DNA of 6,628 nt from DASQWP01 sp050697555 (lineage in GTDB: Bacteria; Actinomycetota; Thermoleophilia; Gaiellales; Gaiellaceae). The position numbers and the translations under genes are program-made. This document shows positions 1-3,918 of the stretch, in pieces. The notes under the pieces were generated by a model. The model ran no database searches. It saw only the letters and a list, made by a program, of their open reading frames with translations, and was not told the origin of the DNA. The stretch lies in NCBI GenBank assembly GCA_050697555.1, contig JBOHAD010000106.1, forward strand, positions 1-6,628, given 5' to 3'. The first letter of the stretch is position 1. Every line of letters starts with the position of its first letter.

Positions 1-28
1 CGCGGCGCCCGCCGCTGGGGGCGCCGCG
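1..28 (-). terminator. GC-rich hairpin after the small membrane protein gene
   Basis: A perfect 10-bp inverted repeat pairs positions 1-10 with 19-28 around an 8-base loop. It lies 11 bases past the stop codon of the minus-strand gene ending at 40. That position suits a transcription terminator for the gene. The bases that would form a U-tract lie outside the window, so termination is inferred from stem strength and place only. Confidence 0.5.
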
Positions 29-39
29 CTGCGCTCGGG

Positions 40-333
40 CTAGTAGCCTCGAGACCCGTCGTCTCCGTGGTGGTGGGCGTTGCCGGCCTTCGCGAGGCCC
101 CGGCTGACGATGTAGCCGGTGGCGACGGCGCCGACGATGAGCCAGGCCCGCGGTGCGTCGAAGTTGTCAGCGACCGCGGCTGCGATCAACGTCACCGCGA
201 TCACCACGATCATCGCCCAGAACTCCGTCGTGAGCGGCGCCCACTTCGTCTCGAATCGGCGACCGGTCAGGCGGGCGCCTGCTCGCTCGGCCCGCTCACC
301 GAGCGTCCTGTCGGTTAGATCACGAGTTGCCAT
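40..333 (-). CDS. Small two-helix membrane protein, function unknown
   Basis: This encodes 97 residues. I chose the ATG at 333 because a purine-rich GAAGGGAAGG ribosome binding site lies 7 bases upstream (341-350). The longer frame to 471 adds an Arg-rich stretch that does not look like protein. Residues 1-35 are charged and polar. Two hydrophobic segments follow, about 39-55 (WAMIVVIAVTL core) and 63-79 (AWLIVGAVATG core), joined by a short acidic turn (DNFDAPR). The C-terminal tail is hydrophilic, with HHHGDDG near its end. The layout fits a hairpin inner-membrane protein with both ends on the same side, probably cytoplasmic. I do not recognise a named family. Actinobacteria carry many such short two-helix proteins of unknown role. 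It appears to be monocistronic: a hairpin follows it, and the next gene upstream ends at 512 with its own hairpin between. Confidence 0.7.
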   Translation of the reverse strand: MATRDLTDRTLGERAERAGARLTGRRFETKWAPLTTEFWAMIVVIAVTLIAAAVADNFDAPRAWLIVGAVATGYIVSRGLAKAGNAHHHGDDGSRGY

Positions 334-480
334 AGATGACCCTTCCCTTCGTCGTTGACAGACCACTCTGCGCGGCGCCTCCCGTTCCAAAACCCGGTCC
401 GCTTCGGTATTCCGAGTGGTACTAGCGTGCCCGTCCGAGCGAGACTCAGGCCGATGGCGAAACAAAGCCACATCTCCCGG

Positions 481-503
481 CCGGCCGTTCGTGCAACGGC
501 CGG
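481..503 (-). terminator. Hairpin after the Cys-rich paralogue pair
   Basis: A perfect 9-bp inverted repeat pairs 481-489 with 495-503 around a 5-base loop. It starts 9 bases past the stop codon of the minus-strand gene ending at 512. On the minus strand the bases after the stem include a loose T-rich run (GGCTTTGTTTCG). It is a reasonable intrinsic-type terminator for the two-gene unit 512-1118. Confidence 0.6.
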
Positions 504-511
504 AGCGCCGC

Positions 512-838
512 CTAGTTGGATCGTGATCTGGGATCAGTCGAGCGCGCGATGTCCTGTTCGCCGGGATGCTTGCGGACGACGTGGAAGCGCTCGGTCTCTA
601 CTACGACACTCTCGATGTCCTCGATCGAGTGGCCGGGAACGACGGCGAACGTGGTCGGGTCGGCCCGAAGCTTCTCGTACTCGATGACCGTTAGCGACAT
701 CGCGTCCTTGCACTCCTCAACGCCGCACTCACAGAGGAACTCGATCTGGTCCTCCTCCGGCGACCTGACCTCTTCGATCCGCTCGTTCACCTCGCGGAAC
801 AGGGTTTCGTTGCGCGCCAGTCGATCTTCACGATTCAC
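512..838 (-). CDS. Small C-x-C-x4-C protein, second copy of a tandem pair
   Basis: This encodes 108 residues of unknown function. The start is GTG at 838, supported by a GGAG site 7 bases upstream and by alignment: residues 2-21 (NREDRLARN...LFREVNERI) match the first residues of the upstream paralogue. A longer frame to an ATG at 898 would add 20 unaligned residues. An N-terminal charged helix (1-25) is followed by FLCEC-x4-C (C36, C38, C43), then LT-x3-Y-x3-RA, FAVVPGH (H70), and a C-terminal F-x-VV strand. Three closely spaced cysteines plus a conserved histidine suggest a zinc or other metal site, but this is inference. No signal peptide or membrane segment is visible, so it is probably cytoplasmic. 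It overlaps the upstream gene by 11 bases and is probably translated from the same mRNA. The tail after residue 90 is extra relative to its paralogue. Confidence 0.75.
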   Translation of the reverse strand: MNREDRLARNETLFREVNERIEEVRSPEEDQIEFLCECGVEECKDAMSLTVIEYEKLRADPTTFAVVPGHSIEDIESVVVETERFHVVRKHPGEQDIARSTDPRSRSN

Positions 839-1118
839 GGGTCTTCTCCACGACGTAAAAGCCTTCATGATGTTCCACGATCCCTTCTCCCTCGACACGG
901 GGATGACCGGGAACGATGGCGAAGCGGTTCTCGCGAGCGCGGAGTGCGCTGTATTGCTCGAGCGTCAAGTCCACGCGGCCCCTACAGAACGCGTCTGCGC
1001 ACTCGCAGAGAAAGGGCACGCGCTGAGCTTCGGCAACGTGATCCTCCACGGCTTGTTCCAGGCGTTCATTCGCCTCGCGAAACAGGGTCTGGTTCTCGGC
1101 CAATCGTTCCTCGCGCAC
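828..1118 (-). CDS. Small C-x-C-x4-C protein, first copy of a tandem pair
   Basis: This encodes 96 residues of unknown function. The start codon is GTG, with a GAGAGAGAGG site ending 8 bases upstream. The architecture matches the downstream neighbour: charged helix 1-32 (REERLAENQTLFREANERL), then PFLCEC-x4-C (C38, C40, C45), LTLEQY, FAIVPGH (H72), and an ending F-Y-VVEK strand. The two proteins look roughly 40% identical by eye, which indicates an old tandem duplication. The block (CEC..C, LT..Y...R, FA.VPGH, VV.K) resembles unnamed hypothetical proteins I associate with high-GC actinobacteria. The Cys3/His pattern would suit a small metal-binding fold, but this has not been shown. The stop codon lies inside the start region of the next gene, so the pair forms one transcription unit. 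Confidence 0.75.
   Translation of the reverse strand: MREERLAENQTLFREANERLEQAVEDHVAEAQRVPFLCECADAFCRGRVDLTLEQYSALRARENRFAIVPGHPRVEGEGIVEHHEGFYVVEKTRES
846..849 (-). promoter_or_regulatory. Ribosome binding site that sets the GTG start at 838
   Basis: GGAG on the minus strand (within TGGAGAAGACCC) lies 7 bases before the GTG at 838. It sits inside the 3' coding end of the upstream paralogue, so a ribosome finishing that gene would be close to the restart site. This site is the main reason for preferring GTG 838 over the ATG at 898. Confidence 0.6.
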
Positions 1119-1574
1119 GATTCGTGCCTCTCTCTCTCACACTCGCGCAGCCCGTAAACCCGGCGCGTCTGCCTGCTCTTCCGAGTCGATGCAGGCGCGG
1201 AAGAGGCGCTGAGACATCGACCGTGTCGAGACCATCTCGGGGGAGTGAGCGGCAAGCCCGCCGGCCGACGTCGATCGCGCGAGAACCGCGTGGACAACTT
1301 CGCGGCCGGAAGGCACACATCCCGGCGCTGAGCGTTCACGCCGATCGCCGCGTCAGCCGCTGCGAAGCTCGGGTGTGGAAGGAGCACCTCCCATCGCGGC
1401 CGCTGTGTTCCTCGCCGGTCACGCTAGGCGGCGCGGTGGGATGCAACCAGGCGCAGCACAGGCCGACCGAAGACGGAGACGACGCAGATCTACCTGTGCC
1501 GGCTCGAACCCGAGCGGCCATGGGGCGCGGGCGGCATCTTTTCTTGGACTCCCCGTTCGGAACCGTGGGGCAGA
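1119..1574. other. 456-bp stretch with no convincing gene
   Basis: Open frames exist on both strands here, but all are Arg/Pro/Ser-rich and of low complexity. They have no recognisable motif and no good ribosome binding site, so I regard them as GC-driven shadows. The right-hand part (about 1119-1190) should carry the promoter and leader of the minus-strand Cys-rich pair. The part next to 1574 holds the 3' trailer of tRNA-Cys, including a weak interrupted hairpin around 1551-1570. I see nothing definite in between. Confidence 0.5.
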
Positions 1575-1645
1575 AGGCGCGGACCGGATTCGAACCGGTG
1601 TACGAGGCTTTGCAGGCCTCTGCCTAACCACTCGGCCACCGCGCC
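1575..1645 (-). tRNA. tRNA-Cys (anticodon GCA)
   Basis: The 71-nt minus-strand gene folds into a full cloverleaf. Acceptor arm GGCGCGG (1639-1645) pairs with CCGCGCC (1576-1582). The D-loop contains GGTTAGGCA. The anticodon arm is GAGGC-CTGCAAA-GCCTC with anticodon GCA, and the T arm is CCGG-TTCGAAT-CCGG. The discriminator base at 1575 is U, as expected for cysteine tRNAs. The 3' CCA is not encoded (the next bases read TCT) and must be added enzymatically. It serves cysteine codons in translation. Confidence 0.95.
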
Positions 1646-1657
1646 GCGAGCGAAATC

Positions 1658-1663
1658 ATCGTA
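1658..1663 (-). promoter_or_regulatory. Candidate -10 element for tRNA-Cys
   Basis: TACGAT on the minus strand ends 12 bases before the mature 5' end of the tRNA. Transcription would then start about 6 bases upstream of the tRNA, which is usual for tRNA genes. No clear TTGACA-like box is present at the right distance; the best is TCTCAA at 1681-1686. The call is therefore weak. Confidence 0.35.
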
Positions 1664-1767
1664 CCGAGCGAACTTTTCACTTGAGAGGACTGGCTCAAGC
1701 TGCGCAGAATGCAGATACGCCCGCCGTCGTGAACCTTGTCCCGGGGTTGATAGCGCGTCGGCGTGCG

Positions 1768-1794
1768 GGAGCCCCGGCCCCCTACCGGGGCTCC
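1768..1794 (-). terminator. Hairpin after the 59-residue protein gene
   Basis: A perfect 10-bp inverted repeat pairs 1768-1777 with 1785-1794 around a 7-base loop. It begins 18 bases past the stop codon of the minus-strand gene ending at 1813. There is no U-tract on either side, so termination is inferred from stem strength and location. It separates that gene from the tRNA-Cys gene. Confidence 0.5.
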
Positions 1795-1812
1795 ACCTTG
1801 TTCGAGCTCGAT

Positions 1813-1992
1813 TCAGCAGATCGCTGCGGGGCGGGCGGATTCCCTCGGGCGGCGCAAGCGCGCCAGGAACGTACGGCGCTCCTCCCGCCGGGCCTCGCCG
1901 ATCCGGGCCCCGAGCTCGCCGGCACGCGCGAGCCGGAGCAGGTCGGAGTGACGCGCGCGCGCGTAATCAAGGTGGACGTCGGGATGCTGCAT
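1813..1992 (-). CDS. 59-residue basic helical protein, function unknown
   Basis: The ATG at 1992 has a strong AGGAGG site 4 bases upstream (1997-2002), which fixes the start. The protein opens MQHPDVHLDYARARHSDLLR and continues as a charged, probably all-helical chain rich in Arg and Ala, with a basic C-terminus (RRPRESARPAAIC). There is no membrane segment or signal peptide. The HPDVHLDYARxRHxDLL opening resembles a class of short unnamed actinobacterial proteins I have seen as hypothetical, but I know no function. A nucleic-acid or membrane-surface role would fit the charge and is only a guess. The gene is divergent from the ECF sigma factor across about 82 bases, so the two may share a control region. 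A hairpin ends it before tRNA-Cys. Confidence 0.65.
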   Translation of the reverse strand: MQHPDVHLDYARARHSDLLRLARAGELGARIGEARREERRTFLARLRRPRESARPAAIC

Positions 1993-2062
1993 GAAGCCTC
2001 CTCTCACCACCTACAGGACGCACGAGCCGGCCGCGATCTTCCCTCCCGGCGCCGATTCCGCT

Positions 2063-2068
2063 TACATA
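2063..2068 (+). promoter_or_regulatory. Candidate -10 element for the sigma factor, possibly leaderless
   Basis: TACATA ends 6 bases before the GTG at 2075, which is the normal distance to a transcription start. No ribosome binding site lies in front of this GTG. If the hexamer is real, the mRNA would start at the GTG itself, as leaderless mRNAs do in many actinobacteria. No clear -35 box is visible and the hexamer matches the consensus poorly. Confidence 0.25.
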
Positions 2069-2074
2069 GCCCCC

Positions 2075-2632
2075 GTGCAGCTAGCCTCGCTCCCCGACGC
2101 TCGCCTGGTCGCGCGCTGCCGTTCCGGCGACGAGGATGCCTGGCGCGAGCTCGTCAGCCGCTTCTCGCGCTACGTCTACGCGATCTGCTCGCAGGCCTTC
2201 CGCCTGCGCCAAGACGACGCCGAAGACGTGTTCCAGGAGGTCTTCGCGCGCGCGTACGAGCACCTCGAGCGCCTTCGCGACGACGAGGCGATCCGGCCCT
2301 GGATCGGACAGCTCACCCGCCGCCTCTGCATCGACCGGCACCGCGCGGGCGGCCGAGAGGAGCTGTCGGGGGACGAGCCCGCTCCGCCCGGCGTGGACGA
2401 GACCATGGAGCGGCTCGACGAAGCGTTCGCCGTCCACGAGGCGCTCGCGACCTTGCCGGAGAACTGCCGGGAGATCCTCGACCGCTTCTTCGCCCAGGAC
2501 GAGAGCTACCAGACGATCGGAGCCGCGCTCGATATCCCCCCGGGCACGATTGCGAGCCGCATCTCGCGGTGCCTGAGAAAGCTCCGCGAAGCATTCGAGG
2601 GAAGAAAACCTTCCGCTGAGCCGTCCGGTTGA
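2075..2632 (+). CDS. ECF-type RNA polymerase sigma factor
   Basis: This encodes 185 residues from the GTG at 2075. The sigma-70 region 2 domain spans about residues 10-90 (LVARCRSGDEDAWRELV, then DAEDVFQEVFARAYEHL, then RPWIGQLTRRLCIDRHR). The DAEDVFQEVF segment is the typical region 2.2 core-RNA-polymerase contact. A short acidic linker (91-111) leads to region 4 at about 112-175, with a helix-turn-helix near 145-170 (YQTIGAALDIPPGTIASRIS) that would read the -35 element. There is no region 3 and no C-terminal extension, so it is a minimal ECF factor that redirects RNA polymerase to a specific gene set. The frame is open to an ATG at 1991, but that start overlaps the divergent gene's start codon and adds Pro-rich residues of non-coding character. 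The GTG lacks a ribosome binding site, so the start is uncertain. A small gene follows after 11 bases and may encode its partner. Confidence 0.9.
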   Translation: MQLASLPDARLVARCRSGDEDAWRELVSRFSRYVYAICSQAFRLRQDDAEDVFQEVFARAYEHLERLRDDEAIRPWIGQLTRRLCIDRHRAGGREELSGDEPAPPGVDETMERLDEAFAVHEALATLPENCREILDRFFAQDESYQTIGAALDIPPGTIASRISRCLRKLREAFEGRKPSAEPSG

Positions 2633-2643
2633 CGGGTGATCCG

Positions 2644-2895
2644 ATGAACGCATACGACGAAGAGCGCCTGGCGGAACTGATCCGGGCACTCCCGCCGCCG
2701 CCCGAAGGGTGGATCCGGGCGGCACAGGAGCTTCCCTTCGCGCGGCGGCAGCTGGACGACATCGTCGCTCGTGCTGAAGCCGACCTCGAGTTCCGGCGTG
2801 CGCTCGTCGCCGACCTCGAGGAGGCGCTCCGCGCGGAGGGCTACGAGCCGGGCACGCTCCCGCTCGAGGAGCTCCGCCGTCGGCTCGACGGCTGA
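2644..2895 (+). CDS. Small acidic helical protein coupled to the sigma factor
   Basis: This encodes 83 residues from the ATG at 2644, 11 bases after the sigma stop codon. A TTG at 2629 overlapping that stop would add five residues. The ribosome binding site is weak (GGGTGAT), consistent with translational coupling. The N-terminal helix (DEERLAELIRAL) is followed by PPPPEGWIRAAQELP at about 15-29. The rest is predicted helix rich in Glu, Ala and Arg (RRQLDDIVARAEADLEFRR, then DLEEALRAEGYEP) and ends LPLEELRRRLDG. There is no cysteine, no H-x3-C-x2-C zinc motif of ZAS anti-sigma factors, and no membrane segment. Gene order suggests a regulator or partner of the sigma factor. The PPPPEGW..AAQELP motif looks like a conserved signature of unnamed actinobacterial proteins. 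An anti-sigma role is inference from position only. Confidence 0.75.
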   Translation: MNAYDEERLAELIRALPPPPEGWIRAAQELPFARRQLDDIVARAEADLEFRRALVADLEEALRAEGYEPGTLPLEELRRRLDG

Positions 2896-2908
2896 CGGGA
2901 AAGAGAAA

Positions 2909-2930
2909 GGGCCGCCCCGAAAGGCGGCCC
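2909..2930 (+). terminator. Intrinsic terminator of the sigma factor operon
   Basis: A perfect 8-bp GC stem pairs 2909-2916 with 2923-2930 around a CCGAAA loop. It follows the stop codon at 2895 by 13 bases, is preceded by an A-rich run and followed by GTTTCC. This is the most terminator-like hairpin in the window. Confidence 0.75.
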
Positions 2931-2936
2931 GTTTCC

Positions 2937-2981
2937 AGGGAGGTCCCGACACCTTGCGGCCAAGTGTCGGGACTGTTCCCT
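2937..2981. repeat. 45-bp interrupted palindrome between convergent genes
   Basis: A perfect 10-bp inverted repeat (GTCCCGACAC at 2943-2952 with GTGTCGGGAC at 2964-2973) is flanked by an outer AGGGA/TCCCT pair (2937-2941 with 2977-2981). Inner TT/AA pairs near 2954-2963 could extend the stem past a bulge. It lies between the sigma operon terminator and the 3' end of the minus-strand gene at 3018. It could terminate that gene, but there is no U-tract on either strand. I recall similar GTGTCGGGAC palindromes in genomes of this kind, so a dispersed repeat is possible; this is not tested. Confidence 0.6.
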
Positions 2982-3017
2982 ACTTCGACAGAGAGGCGAG
3001 AAACCTTTAGCCCCGAA

Positions 3018-3533
3018 TTAGCCGCAGCTGACGCGCGGGTTCCAGGCGTGCAGCAACCCGCTCGGGTTCGGCTTCCAGATCCACGCGTGGAGGGCGTAGA
3101 AGGCCGGCAGGCCGTAACGATTCGGCGTGCCGGTGAAGTCGAACTCGCGACCGAAGAGCTCGGGCGGCTCGGCACCGGCCCAGTCGGACTCGAACACGAC
3201 GTACTCGACGGCGACGAACTTCAGCTTGCCGTTGGCCTTCGGCTCGTAGACGAGCGCCTCGGGCGCGGTGGCGTCAATCGTCCCGTCGAGCAGGGACGTG
3301 TTCACCATGTGGACGCCCATCGCGCCTTCGCCCTCCTCCGCGATGCACGTCTCGCCGGTGACGTCGGGGAGTCGCAGCGTGTACCCCGCCTCGACCGCCT
3401 TGTCCAGGTCGTGGAAGCGGGCGGTCGCCGGCACCGCCTCCCGGACGTCGGCCCGGGCGCCGGCGAAGGCGATGCCGGCCGCGATCAGCGAGACAGCCGC
3501 CAGGATCAGGATCAGTCCGCGCTTGGATCTCAT
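3018..3533 (-). CDS. Exported conserved protein, function unknown
   Basis: This encodes 171 residues. The ATG at 3533 has an AGGAGGAG site 4 bases upstream, and that site overlaps the stop codon of the preceding gene. Residues 1-28 form a Sec signal peptide: MRSKRG, a hydrophobic core LILILAAVSLIAAGIAF, and AFA or ARA cleavage sites after residue 24 or 28. No lipobox cysteine is present, so the mature protein should be periplasmic or secreted. The mature part has two cysteines (C63, C170) able to form a disulfide. Conserved-looking blocks are GAMGVHMVN (71-78), PEALVYEP, KFVAVEYVVF, PPELFG, and PNRYGLPAFYALHAWIWKPNPSG (138-159), ending WNPRVSCG. This block set matches hypothetical exported proteins I recall in actinobacteria. 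H75 and H149 could bind a metal, which is inference. It is cotranscribed with the DUF4242 gene 10 bases upstream. Confidence 0.8.
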   Translation of the reverse strand: MRSKRGLILILAAVSLIAAGIAFAGARADVREAVPATARFHDLDKAVEAGYTLRLPDVTGETCIAEEGEGAMGVHMVNTSLLDGTIDATAPEALVYEPKANGKLKFVAVEYVVFESDWAGAEPPELFGREFDFTGTPNRYGLPAFYALHAWIWKPNPSGLLHAWNPRVSCG

Positions 3534-3543
3534 CGAACTCCTC

Positions 3544-3816
3544 CTATGCGTAGAAGTACGGGTCGAGGACGCGCACCGGCGTGATCGAGTCCACGGGCAG
3601 GCCGTTTCGCGCCGCGGTCCGCCGGATCGCCTCAGGCGAGGGGCCGTCGTAGATGCAGAACGTCTTGCGCTTGTCGTCGGTGACGTAGGAGTGGATCCAC
3701 GTCACGCCGGCGTCCGCGTTGTTCTCCACGACGGCGAGGCAGGCGCGCGCGCCGTCGTTGTTGACGGGGATGGCAAGCCCGTCGGCGAAGGTGCGCTCCA
3801 CGAGGTATCGGGGCAT
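3544..3816 (-). CDS. DUF4242 family protein (SCO4226-like, nickel-binding family)
   Basis: This encodes 90 residues. The ATG at 3816 is set by AAGGAGG (3823-3829) 6 bases upstream; the longer frame to 3873 adds an unlikely Arg/Pro leader. The sequence opens MPRYLVERTFADGL and carries the family blocks: ARACLAVVENN (23-33), GVTWIHSYVTDDKRKTFCIY (37-56), PSPEAIRRTAARNGLPVDSI (59-78), and VRVLDPYF near the end. DUF4242 proteins are single-domain, ferredoxin-like folds. The Streptomyces member SCO4226 is described as a nickel-binding protein. H42 and C54 are candidate ligands here, by inference. No signal peptide is seen, so it is cytoplasmic. It is the first gene of an operon with the exported protein at 3018-3533. 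It lies 69 bases downstream of the LuxR-type regulator, across a region with a possible double operator. Confidence 0.85.
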   Translation of the reverse strand: MPRYLVERTFADGLAIPVNNDGARACLAVVENNADAGVTWIHSYVTDDKRKTFCIYDGPSPEAIRRTAARNGLPVDSITPVRVLDPYFYA

Positions 3817-3881
3817 GTGCGTCCTCCTTGTCGGATCGAGGAGAACGCTACGAGCCGGCCCCCGCCGGGGCATCGGTCACG

Positions 3882-3918
3882 CTCCCTATCCTGGGCCCGC
3901 GGTCTCCCTATCTTGGGC
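3882..3918. promoter_or_regulatory. Two direct repeats with an imperfect dyad, candidate operator
   Basis: CTCCCTATCCTGGGC (3882-3896) and CTCCCTATCTTGGGC (3904-3918) match at 14 of 15 bases, with a period of 22 bp, about two helical turns. Each copy contains CCC-N6-GGG, and the dyad extends to CCCnAnnTnGGG in the 3904 copy. They overlap the 3' end of the regulator gene and lie about 66-100 bp upstream of the DUF4242 start codon. A TAGCGT hexamer at 3845-3850 could be the downstream -10. This layout suits an activator site, and the neighbouring LuxR-type protein is the obvious candidate. Binding is inferred. Confidence 0.4.

Noticed and set aside
516..1157. Plus-strand open frame (213 codons) opposite the Cys-rich pair
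   Set aside because: The two minus-strand paralogues align with each other across this stretch, which shows that the minus strand is coding.
1551..1570. CCCC...GGGG interrupted hairpin after tRNA-Cys as a terminator
   Set aside because: The stem is short and interrupted, and the minus-strand tail is A-rich, not T-rich.
944..1627. Plus-strand open frame (227 codons) over the gene-poor stretch
   Set aside because: It overlaps both the Cys-rich gene and tRNA-Cys and has no ribosome binding site or recognisable domain.
1375..2619. Long plus-strand open frame (414 codons)
   Set aside because: It runs antisense through the tRNA-Cys gene and across the ECF sigma gene in another frame; its product is Arg/Pro-rich and without motifs.
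2081..3175. Long minus-strand open frame (364 codons)
   Set aside because: It is antisense to the sigma factor and its partner, and passes through the terminator and palindrome. It is a GC-rich shadow.
3856..3874. GC-rich foldback between the regulator and the DUF4242 gene as a terminator
   Set aside because: Only about 5 bp pair in any register and no T-run follows. It may be chance in GC-rich DNA.
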